Source of the DNA: an uncultured Collinsella sp.
Lineage (GTDB): Bacteria > Actinomycetota > Coriobacteriia > Coriobacteriales > Coriobacteriaceae
Direction of reading: 5' to 3'
Length of the DNA stretch: 11,096 bases
NCBI GenBank assembly: GCA_900541185.1
Contig: UQIQ01000061.1
Location: 1 to 11,096 of the forward strand
The notes below the pieces were generated by a model. It was not told the origin of the DNA and did no database searches. It was given only the letters and a program-made list of their open reading frames with translations. Both the position numbers and the translations under genes were made by a program. Below are positions 1 to 6,691 of this stretch, one piece after another; within the stretch, counting starts at the first letter, position 1, and each line of letters opens with the position of its first letter.

Positions 1-28
1 TGGGCTCGGAGATGTGTATAAGAGACAG
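1..28. other. Nextera transposase adapter remnant (artefact)
   Basis: These bases match the end of the Illumina Nextera read-2 transposase adapter, including the 19-base mosaic end AGATGTGTATAAGAGACAG at 10-28, preceded by TGGGCTCGG at 1-9. This is library DNA left on the contig end, not genome. Genomic sequence starts at base 29. Any reading frame that starts inside it, for example the plus-strand frame beginning with the peptide MCIRDR at 12, is an artefact. Confidence 0.97.
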
Positions 29-184
29 GACAAAGACACTTGCGATTTCCTCGTTGGGGGAGAGCGTCTCGCTCAAAAAAGGCTTTGCCTCTTCCCAACG
101 CGGCGCGACGAGGATGAGCGGACGGTCGGCGGGGGCGACGTCGACATGCGGGGTGTATGACGATGAAGTACGAGTTCCGATCAT
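29..184 (-). CDS. Unrecognised protein, N-terminal part only (gene cut by contig end)
   Basis: A minus-strand frame stays open from the left genomic edge to an ATG at 184, and further up to in-frame ATGs at 220 and 259. It codes for at least 52 residues. The part nearest the break, with pieces such as DRPLILVAPRWEEAKPF and LSPNEEIASVFV, reads like a real alpha/beta protein. The N-terminal part (MIGTRTSSSYTPHVDV) is less convincing. None of the three ATGs has a clear ribosome site, so the start is uncertain; 184 was chosen because the sequence upstream of it reads less like protein. The gene lies 86 bases or less downstream of the ATPase gene on the same strand, so it could be the last gene of the transporter operon. 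I do not recognise the family. The C-terminal part is missing because of the adapter junction at 28/29. Confidence 0.45.
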
Positions 185-270
185 AGGTGTTGCTTTCGAT
201 CTGAAGGTGACAGGGCGCATGGGAGATGTGGGACAACACTTCCGATGAATTTGTCCCATGGGGTGGCTGG

Positions 271-1035
271 TTAGTGGCCCTTGATGGAGTTGAGGAAGTC
301 CTGGGCGCGCTTGGTCTGGGGATGGTCGAAGAACTCGTCGGGCGTGCCGGTTTCCACGATCTGGCCGTCGGCCATAAAGACGACGCGGTCGGCTACGCGG
401 CGGGCAAAGTTCATCTCGTGCGTGATGACGATCATCGTCATGCCCTGCTGCGCCAAGCGCACCATGACCTCGAGCACCTCATTGATCATCTCGGGGTCAA
501 GGGCGCTTGTGGGCTCGTCAAAGAGCATGGCCTTGGGCTGCATGGCGAGTGAACGGGCGATGGCCACGCGCTGCTGTTGGCCGCCCGAAAGCTGTGCGGG
601 CACCTTGTCGGCCTGCTCGGCCACGCCCACGCGGCTCAGCAGGTCCATGGCACGCTCGCGAGCCTCCTCCTTGGACACGCCCAGCACGTCGACCGGCCCC
701 AGCATGACGTTCTGCAGCACCGTCATATGTGCAAACAGGTTGAACTGTTGGAACACCATGCCCAGCTCGGCACGCATGCGGGCAAGATCCTTGCCTTCCT
801 GCGGCAGGGGCTCGCCCTCGATGAGGATCTCGCCTGAGTCGATGGTTTCCAGGCGGTTGATGGTGCGGCACATGGTCGACTTGCCCGAGCCCGAGGGGCC
901 AATCACCACGACGACCTCGCCGCGGTCGACCGAGAGATTGATGTCGTTGAGAACGTGCAGGTCGCCATAGTGCTTATCGACGTGCTTGAGCTCGATCAGC
1001 GGCTGATTGCCGGTGGTAGAGGTGCTCTGTGCCAT
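271..1035 (-). CDS. gluA: Polar amino-acid (glutamate-type) ABC transporter, ATP-binding subunit
   Basis: This 254-residue protein is the ATPase that powers import through the two permeases encoded just upstream. All ABC motifs are visible: Walker A GPSGSGKS (46-53), Q-loop glutamines (96-97), signature LSGGQQQR (149-156), Walker B with catalytic glutamate in MLFDEPTSALD (170-180, Glu174) and switch His206. The LSGGQQQRVAIAR stretch and the length are typical of the GlnQ/GluA/ArtP branch that serves polar amino acids. It is the last recognised gene of the minus-strand gluB-gluC-gluD-gluA set. The start at 1035 is supported by AAGGAG nine bases upstream, in a 36-base gap after gluD. Assignment as GluA rather than GlnQ rests on the GluD-like permease next to it. 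Substrate (glutamate, aspartate or glutamine) is inferred. No terminator is seen after it. Confidence 0.93.
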   Translation of the reverse strand: MAQSTSTTGNQPLIELKHVDKHYGDLHVLNDINLSVDRGEVVVVIGPSGSGKSTMCRTINRLETIDSGEILIEGEPLPQEGKDLARMRAELGMVFQQFNLFAHMTVLQNVMLGPVDVLGVSKEEARERAMDLLSRVGVAEQADKVPAQLSGGQQQRVAIARSLAMQPKAMLFDEPTSALDPEMINEVLEVMVRLAQQGMTMIVITHEMNFARRVADRVVFMADGQIVETGTPDEFFDHPQTKRAQDFLNSIKGH

Positions 1036-1071
1036 GGTGCTCGGCTCCTTATGACTCGAAATGGTAAAGCG

Positions 1072-1905
1072 TTAGCGGATGATGGTCGCGCCGGTCTTGT
1101 GCGAAACGTAGACAGCAGCCTTGTTGATTGCGACGTTGATGAGGATATAGATGACCGCGATTACCAAGTAGACCGACACGAGAGCGTCGTAGTTGGTAAT
1201 GAGCACGCGGGCGTTTTGCATGAGGTCGGGGTAGCTCACCACGTAGGCGACGGTGGTGTCTTTGACTACGACCACGAGCTGCGAAATCAACGACGGAATG
1301 ATAAATCGAATAGCCTGCGGCAGCACGATTTTAAAGGTGATTTTAGCCTTGGAGAGACCGAGCGCCTGGGCCGCCTCGACCTGGCCGCGCGGTACGGCGT
1401 TGACGCCGGCGCGGAAAATCTCAGCTAGCACGCCGGCTGCAGCGAGCGCGACGGGAAGCGTGAGCATCCAAAACGACGGCAGCGCGATCTTGTACTGGGG
1501 CAGCACCAAAAAGAAGAAGTAGATGAACAACAGGCTTGGTACGCCGCGGAAGAAATCGGTGAGCACACGGCAGGCCAGCTGCAACGGCTTAATGTCGCTC
1601 GTGCGGCCGAGCATAAGGGCCAGGCCCAGCACCAGCGCGATGGCGCCGGCGGTGAGCGCGACTTTAACGGTGCCCTCAAAGCCGGCAAGCAGGAACTTCC
1701 AGGTGGTGAGGTGTGTAAAGAAATACCAATAGTGGACCGAAAGCTGGCCGGTCACATAAAAGCGCTGCAACACGAGGACGACGAGCGCGGCGACGGCAAC
1801 AAGCGAGATGGCGGTGCCGATGCGAATCTTGGTGCGCATCTTGGGGCCGGGAGCCTCGTAGAGCGCGTCGCGCATGGTGAGCGCAGAGGTGGAGTGCTTG
1901 CTCAT
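1072..1905 (-). CDS. gluD: Amino-acid ABC transporter permease, GluD type
   Basis: This 277-residue integral membrane subunit forms the import channel with GluC. Its N-terminus carries LYEAPGPK (15-22) before the first membrane segment (about 31-48). That resembles the LYDAPGPK element at the start of Corynebacterium GluD, from memory of the family. Further hydrophobic segments follow at about 78-99, 119-136, 145-163 and 240-262. The cytoplasmic EAA loop that docks to the ATPase reads GQVEAAQALGLS (174-185), followed by KIVLPQAIR. The region DFFRGVPSLLFIYF is typical of HisM/GlnP-type permeases. The start ATG at 1905 overlaps the gluC stop codon by four bases (ATGA), so the two are probably translationally coupled. 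Length fits GluD, which is longer than GluC because of the N-terminal extension. Confidence 0.9.
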   Translation of the reverse strand: MSKHSTSALTMRDALYEAPGPKMRTKIRIGTAISLVAVAALVVLVLQRFYVTGQLSVHYWYFFTHLTTWKFLLAGFEGTVKVALTAGAIALVLGLALMLGRTSDIKPLQLACRVLTDFFRGVPSLLFIYFFFLVLPQYKIALPSFWMLTLPVALAAAGVLAEIFRAGVNAVPRGQVEAAQALGLSKAKITFKIVLPQAIRFIIPSLISQLVVVVKDTTVAYVVSYPDLMQNARVLITNYDALVSVYLVIAVIYILINVAINKAAVYVSHKTGATIIR

Positions 1906-2561
1906 CGGAGGATCCTCACCTTCTTATCGATATAGTTGCCAATGTGGCTCACCACAAAGGCCGTGCCCAGGTAGCCGAGCGCCGAGATAAAGAACGCGGC
2001 GACGCCGCCGAGCGAGCGCGTGTTGATGTAGCTCACCACGCCGGTGAGCTCCTGCGGCTTAAGCGGCACCTGGCTGCCCAAGGCGGTAGTGAGCATGACG
2101 GCGATAAAGAGGTTGGTCATGGGTAGCACGCTCGAGCGCAGCGCCTGCGGAATCACGATCTTGGCGAGGATGCGGCTGAAGCTCATGCCCAGCGAGCGGG
2201 CGGCTTCCACCTGGCCGACGCCGACGGTGTTGATGCCGCTCATAAAGTTCTCGGAGCCAAAGGCCGAGCCCAAGAGGACCGTGGCGACGATAACGCAGGT
2301 GCGGTAGGGCAGGACGACCTTGAGCGGCGGCAGCGCGTAGACGACGATGATGAGCAGCGCGATGCCGGGGATGTTACGGAAGACCTGGACATACAGGTCG
2401 CCAAAGACGCGCAGCGGCTTGAGCGGCGACACGCGCATCACGGTGACGGCGACGGCCAGCACCATGGCGATGGCAAACGACTCAAGCGTCATGCCCCAGG
2501 TTGCGAGCAGCGCGTCGATATAGTTCTGGCCATAGAGCGACCAGAGTTCGGAGAGACTCAT
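1902..2561 (-). CDS. gluC: Amino-acid ABC transporter permease, GluC type
   Basis: This 219-residue permease is the shorter channel partner. Membrane segments are visible at about 19-42, 62-80, 87-105 and 187-206. The EAA loop GQVEAARSLGMS (116-127), then KIVIPQALR, is the ATPase docking site. The stretch QVFRNIPGIALLIIVVY (59-75) is characteristic of the HisM/GlnP family. It begins 139 bases after gluB ends and overlaps gluD by four bases. The start at 2561 is fixed by a strong GGGAGGT four bases upstream. The longer gap and hairpin upstream, compared with the tight gluC-gluD junction, suggest that gluB is expressed more highly than the membrane subunits, which is common in this transporter class. 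Confidence 0.9.
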   Translation of the reverse strand: MSLSELWSLYGQNYIDALLATWGMTLESFAIAMVLAVAVTVMRVSPLKPLRVFGDLYVQVFRNIPGIALLIIVVYALPPLKVVLPYRTCVIVATVLLGSAFGSENFMSGINTVGVGQVEAARSLGMSFSRILAKIVIPQALRSSVLPMTNLFIAVMLTTALGSQVPLKPQELTGVVSYINTRSLGGVAAFFISALGYLGTAFVVSHIGNYIDKKVRILR

Positions 2562-2585
2562 GCGGACCTCCCGCCGATAAGGAAA

Positions 2586-2611
2586 GGGGCTCCCGTGTGT
2601 ACGGAAGCCCC
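2586..2611 (-). promoter_or_regulatory. Hairpin between gluB and gluC
   Basis: GGGGCT (2586-2591) pairs with AGCCCC (2606-2611). After one mismatch CCGT (2593-2596) pairs with ACGG (2601-2604) around a four-base loop. In the minus-strand transcript the hairpin is followed only by CTTTCCTT, a weak U-tract. It is better read as a partial terminator, or as a stability element protecting the gluB message, than as a full stop, because gluC follows with its own strong ribosome site. Confidence 0.6.
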
Positions 2612-2699
2612 GACAACTCAGTGAGGAAACAGTTTACCGCAATAAAGCGCATCATGCGTTTCCGTATGGTTTCGTTGCGGCCGTTACCAGGCTCGCTGC

Positions 2700-3695
2700 C
2701 TAGGCGCCGATCTCGGGCAGCTCGGGAACATTGGTGTCGCCCGTACGGTCGCCGATGCAGATCTGCCACAGCTCGGTCCAGGTGCCATCGTCCTCGATCT
2801 TCTTAAGGAAGTCGTTGACAAAGGCGACACCGTCGGAATCGAGCGGCAGGCCGATGCCATAGGGCTCCTTGCTGCCGAAGGGCTTGCCGGCGATCTTGTA
2901 CTTACCGGGCTCGCGGACCAGGGCGCTCTGCTGCATGTTGTTATCGATGACGTAGGCGTCAACGCGGCCCTGCTGGAGTGCCTGACGAGCCTCCTCGTCG
3001 GTCTTGAACTCCTGCTGGCTGGCCTTGGGAGCGAACTCCTCCAGGATGGCGGGGCCGTTGGAGCCGGACTGGACGGCGACGTTCTTGTCGGCCAGGTCGT
3101 CGACGCTCTTGATGTCGTCGTTATCGGCGAGTACCAGGATGGCCTGCTGGGTGTAGTAGTAGGGACCGGCAAAGGAGACGAGCTTCTTGCGCTCATCGGT
3201 AATGGTGTAGGTGGCGAAGACGGCGTCGACCTGGCCGTTCTGCAGGACGGACTCACGCGTGTCCGAGGTTACCTGGGTGATCTCGACCTTGTTCTCGCCC
3301 AGAATGTAGTTGGACAGGAGCTGTGCGATACCGGCGTCGAAGCCGCGGGTCTGACCGTCTTTCTCGTTGAGGAGGGAGAAGAGCGTGGAGGTCTGAACGC
3401 CACCGATCTTAAAGACGCCGGCGTCCTTAACGGCCGTGGCCCAGGTGCTGGCGGCGATGGCGTCGTCATCGGCCTTGGGGCCGTTGTCGACGAGCTTGTC
3501 GAATGCCTTAGCGTCGAGCGTGGTGGAAGCCTCGGTATCATTGGAGCTCTTGGAAGAGCCGGCGGCGGAACCCTTGTCGGCCTCGGTGCTGGTGTCGGAG
3601 CAGCCGGCAAGACCAAGGCCGGCGACGGTTGCGAAGGTGGCGGCAACGAAGCCGCGGCGGTCGAGAACGACCTGCTGGGAGAGGTTCTTGCTCAT
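2700..3695 (-). CDS. gluB: Amino-acid ABC transporter substrate-binding lipoprotein
   Basis: This 331-residue protein is the extracellular receptor of the importer. The N-terminus has a twin-arginine-like element LDRRGFVAAT (11-20), a hydrophobic core and a lipobox LAGC (29-32). It is therefore probably exported, cleaved before Cys32 and lipid-anchored. A low-complexity Ser/Thr/Asp linker (33-60) follows. The mature part is a type 2 periplasmic-binding fold of the glutamate/glutamine class, with TRGFDAGIAQLL, VDAVFATYTITDERKKLVSFAGPYY and GRVDAYVIDNN as recognisable pieces. Corynebacterium GluB is a similar lipoprotein. The start at 3695 has GAAAGGTG seven bases upstream. It is the first gene of the operon, behind the promoter at 3739-3768. 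Exact substrate cannot be read from the sequence. Confidence 0.9.
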   Translation of the reverse strand: MSKNLSQQVVLDRRGFVAATFATVAGLGLAGCSDTSTEADKGSAAGSSKSSNDTEASTTLDAKAFDKLVDNGPKADDDAIAASTWATAVKDAGVFKIGGVQTSTLFSLLNEKDGQTRGFDAGIAQLLSNYILGENKVEITQVTSDTRESVLQNGQVDAVFATYTITDERKKLVSFAGPYYYTQQAILVLADNDDIKSVDDLADKNVAVQSGSNGPAILEEFAPKASQQEFKTDEEARQALQQGRVDAYVIDNNMQQSALVREPGKYKIAGKPFGSKEPYGIGLPLDSDGVAFVNDFLKKIEDDGTWTELWQICIGDRTGDTNVPELPEIGA

Positions 3696-3738
3696 GGTAG
3701 AACACCTTTCTCAATAAAATCCCTAGCGGTTGAGTAGA

Positions 3739-3768
3739 GTTATACCCTATCGCGCTCAAATGGGTCAA
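3739..3768 (-). promoter_or_regulatory. Sigma-70-type promoter for gluBCDA
   Basis: On the minus strand TTGACC (3768-3763) and TATAAC (3744-3739) are separated by 18 bases. Both are close to consensus, and the pair sits about 45 bases before the gluB start codon. No clear operator was recognised around it. Confidence 0.65.
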
Positions 3769-3815
3769 CACGAAATAACTCAGAAACATACTTAACTTAT
3801 GGGTAATTCTACCTA

Positions 3816-3840
3816 CCAAAAAGGGACAGGTTTATTTTGG
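3816..3840. repeat. REP-like fragment with GGGACAG core
   Basis: CCAAAA (3816-3821) and TTTTGG (3835-3840) are inverted copies around AGGGACAGGTTTA. The 10-base core AAAGGGACAG (3820-3829) is identical to the one in the hairpin at 10627-10655. Sequences with a GGGACAG/CTGTCCC core are common as dispersed intergenic repeats in many bacteria, some linked to REP-associated transposases; this placement is from memory. Confidence 0.4.
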
Positions 3841-3918
3841 CAGGTTTTATCTGGGCAAACGTCGATTATTGCAGCTGAGACAGCGCTTTGCGGACGGCGT
3901 TGCGCTCGCGGCGGTCGC

Positions 3919-3924
3919 TATAAT
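3919..3924 (+). promoter_or_regulatory. Candidate -10 box (TATAAT) for the small transcript
   Basis: A perfect TATAAT sits in an otherwise GC-rich stretch, about 40 bases before the small ORF at 3964. No good -35 hexamer lies at 16-18 bases: TTGCGC at 3900-3905 is only 13 bases away. The promoter is therefore plausible but incomplete. Confidence 0.4.
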
Positions 3925-3963
3925 GGCGGCAACGCGACACATATATAAGTAAGGAGATCGCGT

Positions 3964-4029
3964 ATGAACGGCTATTCGTTTTTCGCGCCGACCATGACTT
4001 GCTGTTTTGTCTCAATCTGTAACAGTTAG
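3964..4029 (+). CDS. Tiny ORF of 21 residues with strong ribosome site
   Basis: ATG at 3964 is preceded by AAGGAG (3951-3956) at a spacing of seven bases and reads to TAG at 4027-4029. The peptide begins MNGYSFFAPTM and continues with a Cys-Cys pair (13-14) and a third Cys at 19. I do not recognise it. Codons 16-20 form the left arm of the 15-bp inverted repeat at 4010-4064, so translating ribosomes would interfere with the fold. The ORF lies between a TATAAT box and the bidirectional terminator at 4083-4122, giving a short self-contained transcript of roughly 190 bases. It is not a leader for a downstream gene, because the next gene (dxs) is on the other strand. It could be a real micropeptide, a coding element inside a regulatory RNA, or chance translation of a repeat. 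The ribosome site argues against pure chance. Confidence 0.4.
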   Translation: MNGYSFFAPTMTCCFVSICNS

Positions 4030-4081
4030 ACGGGAATTCGGGCCCTAGATGTTACAGATTGAGATAATCGCATCGCGAAAA
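3980..4081 (+). ncRNA. Structured RNA or repeat element with nested stems
   Basis: A perfect 15-bp inverted repeat, TCTCAATCTGTAACA (4010-4024) with TGTTACAGATTGAGA (4050-4064), encloses a 25-base loop. An outer 8-bp pair, TTTTCGCG (3980-3987) with CGCGAAAA (4074-4081), surrounds it. With the terminator that follows, this looks like a compact structured transcript or a mobile palindromic repeat. Overlap with the 21-codon ORF is noted there. Function is unknown. Confidence 0.45.
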
Positions 4082-4082
4082 T

Positions 4083-4122
4083 AAAAACCTCCGCAGGGGT
4101 GCTTCCCTTGCGGAGGTTTTTT
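4083..4122. terminator. Bidirectional terminator between the small transcript and dxs
   Basis: AAACCTCCGCA (4085-4095) pairs with TGCGGAGGTTT (4109-4119). The inner GGG (4097-4099) pairs with CCC (4105-4107) around a short loop. The plus strand ends in six Ts (4117-4122) and the minus strand in AAAAA/T-rich sequence. It therefore serves both the convergent dxs gene, whose TAA overlaps the tract at 4121-4123, and the small plus-strand transcript. Confidence 0.88.
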
Positions 4123-5902
4123 ACTCGTTGAGTAGCCTCACGGCTTCGGCGGCCATGTTCTCGACCGTCATGCCGTTCTGCGCGAGCAACTCGTTAGGGT
4201 CGTAGCGGTCGGGGAAGCCCTTGGCGATGCCGAAGGTGCGCGTGCGCAACGGCGTGCATGCCAGATAGCACGCCACGCGCTCGCCCCAGCCGCCGTCCAA
4301 GATGCCGTCCTCGAGGGTGACGACAACGCGATGCTCGGCGGCAAGGCTGTCGAGGAACTCGTGGTCGAGCTCGGTTGCAAAGCGCGGGTTGACGAGCGTG
4401 GCCTCGATACCGTACTCGGCAGCCAGACGGTTTGCCACGCGCTCGCCCAGCTCAAAGAAATCGCCAAGCGCGAGCACGGCAACGTCGTGACCCTGGCGCA
4501 CCACGTTGTAGCGAACGGCGCTGTAATCGGCGCCCTCGGCGGGTGCCAGATCGGGGCGGCTTGCCAGGCCGATGCCCGGTACGCGGATCGCCACGGGATG
4601 CTCGCGGTGGCCGAGCGACCAGCTCAGCATGGACAGGTATTCCTCCATGCAGACCGGTGCTAGGTAGCGCATGTTGGGAAGTCCGCCCAGCATGGAAATA
4701 TCAAAGAACGAGAGATGCGTCTCGGACGTGGTGCCAAAGATCGACGCGCCAAACACCAGGATGGTTGCGGGGGCGTCGTTGAGGCACAGGTCGTGCCACA
4801 GTTCATCGTAGGCGCGCTGCAAAAACGTGCCGTACGCGCCAAAGACCGGCTTGGCGCCGGCGCTGGCGAGCGCGGTGGCAAAGGTGACGGCGTGCTCTTC
4901 GGCAATGCCCACGTCGACAAACTGCTTGTCTGCCGCGGCGCGAAGCTCGGGCGTAAAGCCCATGATATAGGGTGTGGCAGCCGTGATAGCGACAACCTGC
5001 GGGTCGTTCGCAATAGCGGCGTTGAGTGCCTCGCCCGTAATATCGGCATAGGTGCGCGGTGCGGGCTCGCTCGGGTGGCCCGGGCAAAGTTTGCGGCCGG
5101 TTGCCATATCGAAGGGCCCCACATGATGCCAGTGCTCGGGGTCGCTCTGGGCTGGCTTAAAGCCCTTGCCCTTGGCGGTCGAGACGTGCAGCACGATGGG
5201 GTGATCGATATCGCGCAGCTCCTGCAGCGTATCGACCAGCGCTTGGACATCGTTGCCGGCGTCCAGATAGCGATAGTCGAGCCCCAGCGCGCGGAAAACG
5301 TTGTGCTCGGTAGCGCCATTGCTGGCGCGCAGCTCGGCCAAATTGCGATACAGGCCACCGTGGTTTTCGGCGATGGACTGGTCGTTATCGTTGACGATGA
5401 TGATCAGGTTGCTGTCGAGCTCGGCGGCATTGTTAAAGCCCTCAAACGCCAGGCCGCCCGAAAGCGAGCCGTCGCCAATAACGGTAATGACGTTATACGT
5501 GTCACCCGCCAGGTCGCGCGCGTGGGCAAGGCCGCAGCCCAAGCTCACCGAGGTCGAGGTATGCCCCATGGCAAACAGGTCGTGCTCGGACTCGTCGGGA
5601 TTGGCAAAGCCAGAAGCCTCACCATAACGCTCCGGATCGATATAAGTGTACGCGCGCCCAGTCAGCGCCTTGTGGGCGTAGGTCTGGTGCGACACGTCAA
5701 AGACAATTTTGTCGGTGGGGGAGTTAAACACGCGATGGAGCGCGACCGTGAGCTCAACGACGCCCAGGTTGGGGGCAACGTGTCCGCCGACAGCGGCGGA
5801 GCTTTCGAGGATGGCGTGGCGAATCTCGTCGCAGAGCTGCGGGAGCTCGGCGCGATTAAGAGCCTTGACGTCCTCGGGCGTTGTCGTTTGCGTAAGCAGC
5901 AT
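4121..5902 (-). CDS. dxs: Divergent 1-deoxy-D-xylulose-5-phosphate synthase-like enzyme
   Basis: This 593-residue thiamine-diphosphate enzyme is of DXS type, which in its usual form joins pyruvate and glyceraldehyde 3-phosphate at the head of the MEP isoprenoid pathway. It is shorter than the usual 620 or so. Visible motifs are SHQTYAHKALTGR (71-83), the cofactor-binding GDG...NDN (143-145 and 171-173), GKGFKPAQSDPEHWHH, the catalytic-glutamate motif DVGIAEEHAV (330-339, Glu335) and TFLQRAYDE (359-367). The usual DRxGxxGxDGxTHxG stretch is replaced at 384-398 by FGASIFGTTSETHLS. The Arg and Asp of that motif are lost and only TH is kept. PVAIRVPG (436-443) keeps the later arginine. It may be a paralogue with changed substrate rather than the housekeeping DXS. 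ATG at 5902 is the first start after an in-frame TAA, and its ribosome site is weak. It stands alone between a terminator and a divergent gene. Confidence 0.85.
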   Translation of the reverse strand: MLLTQTTTPEDVKALNRAELPQLCDEIRHAILESSAAVGGHVAPNLGVVELTVALHRVFNSPTDKIVFDVSHQTYAHKALTGRAYTYIDPERYGEASGFANPDESEHDLFAMGHTSTSVSLGCGLAHARDLAGDTYNVITVIGDGSLSGGLAFEGFNNAAELDSNLIIIVNDNDQSIAENHGGLYRNLAELRASNGATEHNVFRALGLDYRYLDAGNDVQALVDTLQELRDIDHPIVLHVSTAKGKGFKPAQSDPEHWHHVGPFDMATGRKLCPGHPSEPAPRTYADITGEALNAAIANDPQVVAITAATPYIMGFTPELRAAADKQFVDVGIAEEHAVTFATALASAGAKPVFGAYGTFLQRAYDELWHDLCLNDAPATILVFGASIFGTTSETHLSFFDISMLGGLPNMRYLAPVCMEEYLSMLSWSLGHREHPVAIRVPGIGLASRPDLAPAEGADYSAVRYNVVRQGHDVAVLALGDFFELGERVANRLAAEYGIEATLVNPRFATELDHEFLDSLAAEHRVVVTLEDGILDGGWGERVACYLACTPLRTRTFGIAKGFPDRYDPNELLAQNGMTVENMAAEAVRLLNE

Positions 5903-6130
5903 CGTTGTGGGTTACTCCATGCGAATCGAGCGCCGGCGCTCCCTCGGCCGGCACAATTGCACAAAACAGTCTCGCACATTTTGGCGTTTGATATGTGACG
6001 GCGGCGCGGTAATTCGCCAACTGGCGGGGCAAAACGTTTTGTCCGATGCCATACTAGTAAATTCGATGATGATTTTATTCAATGCGTGCAGTCCGTGGTT
6101 TGCCGCCGTGAGCCGCTGGAAGGAGGCAGC
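5903..6130. promoter_or_regulatory. Divergent intergenic region with two palindromes
   Basis: This 228-base gap separates dxs (minus) from the HD-domain gene (plus). It contains a perfect 14-bp palindrome GAGCGCCGGCGCTC at 5928-5941 in the dxs leader, and a perfect 12-bp palindrome CAAAACGTTTTG at 6030-6041. The second has the central CG seen in LacI-family operators. I could not pick out a convincing -35/-10 pair on either strand. Confidence 0.4.
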
Positions 6131-6688
6131 ATGTCCAGTGCCGTTCGTGCCGAGAAAATCGCGCGCGAAGTAGACCATGCTGCCCGTCAACTGGCACAGG
6201 CGGGCCGTCTGGACCTGACGCGCGAGTTTATCCAGCATGGCGATGTGACGGTGTATACGCATGTGACCTCGGTGGCGCGGGCGAGCCTGTCCTTTGCCGA
6301 GCGCCTGGGCCGCGTCGGTGTTTCGGTCGACCGTGCCTCGTTGCTGCGCGGAGCCCTGTTACACGATTATTTTCTCTATGACTGGCACGACCCCGACCCG
6401 AGCCATCGCCTGCACGGATTTCGGCATCCGTTTTTTGCCCTGGCACGTGCGGAGGAAGATTTTGAGCTGACGTCGCGCGAGCGGAATATTATCGTGCGGC
6501 ATATGTTTCCGCTGGTGCCGGTGCCGCCGACGTGTCGTGAGGCTTGGATTGTATGCCTGGCAGATAAATGGTGCGCGCTGCGCGAGACGGTCGCCGGCCG
6601 TCTGCCGCGCAAAGACGACGCGAACGATTTGAGCGAGGGCTTGAGCGACGGCTCGAGCAAAGATTCGAGTGAAAAGAGGAGAGGGTAG
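6131..6688 (+). CDS. HD-domain hydrolase-like protein
   Basis: This 185-residue cytoplasmic protein has the metal-binding pattern of the HD superfamily (phosphohydrolases): His44, the doublet His78-Asp79 in GALLHDYF, His99, His124 in IIVRHMFP and Asp145 in LADKWCA. The fold occupies about 35-155. The tail (160-185) is charged and Ser-rich and looks disordered. ATG at 6131 was chosen because AGGAGG lies at 6121-6126, four bases upstream; an in-frame ATG at 6086 has no such site. The CmpB-like membrane gene starts four bases after its stop, so the two are almost certainly co-transcribed. Small HD proteins next to CmpB-like membrane proteins occur in other Gram-positive gut bacteria, by recall. 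The substrate is unknown; a nucleotide or phosphoester is possible. Confidence 0.8.
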   Translation: MSSAVRAEKIAREVDHAARQLAQAGRLDLTREFIQHGDVTVYTHVTSVARASLSFAERLGRVGVSVDRASLLRGALLHDYFLYDWHDPDPSHRLHGFRHPFFALARAEEDFELTSRERNIIVRHMFPLVPVPPTCREAWIVCLADKWCALRETVAGRLPRKDDANDLSEGLSDGSSKDSSEKRRG

Positions 6689-6691
6689 ACG

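Noticed and set aside
12..248. Plus-strand 78-codon ORF starting MCIRDR
   Set aside because: It starts inside the Nextera adapter and runs antisense to the truncated minus-strand gene; MCIRDR is a known adapter translation.
3696..3963. Riboswitch or T-box leader before gluB
   Set aside because: The gluB leader is about 40 bases from the promoter and has no room for such a structure; no T-box or riboswitch motif was seen.
4715..5998. 427-codon plus-strand ORF opposite dxs
   Set aside because: Antisense shadow frame in GC-rich coding DNA; the minus-strand frame has complete DXS family motifs and this one shows none.
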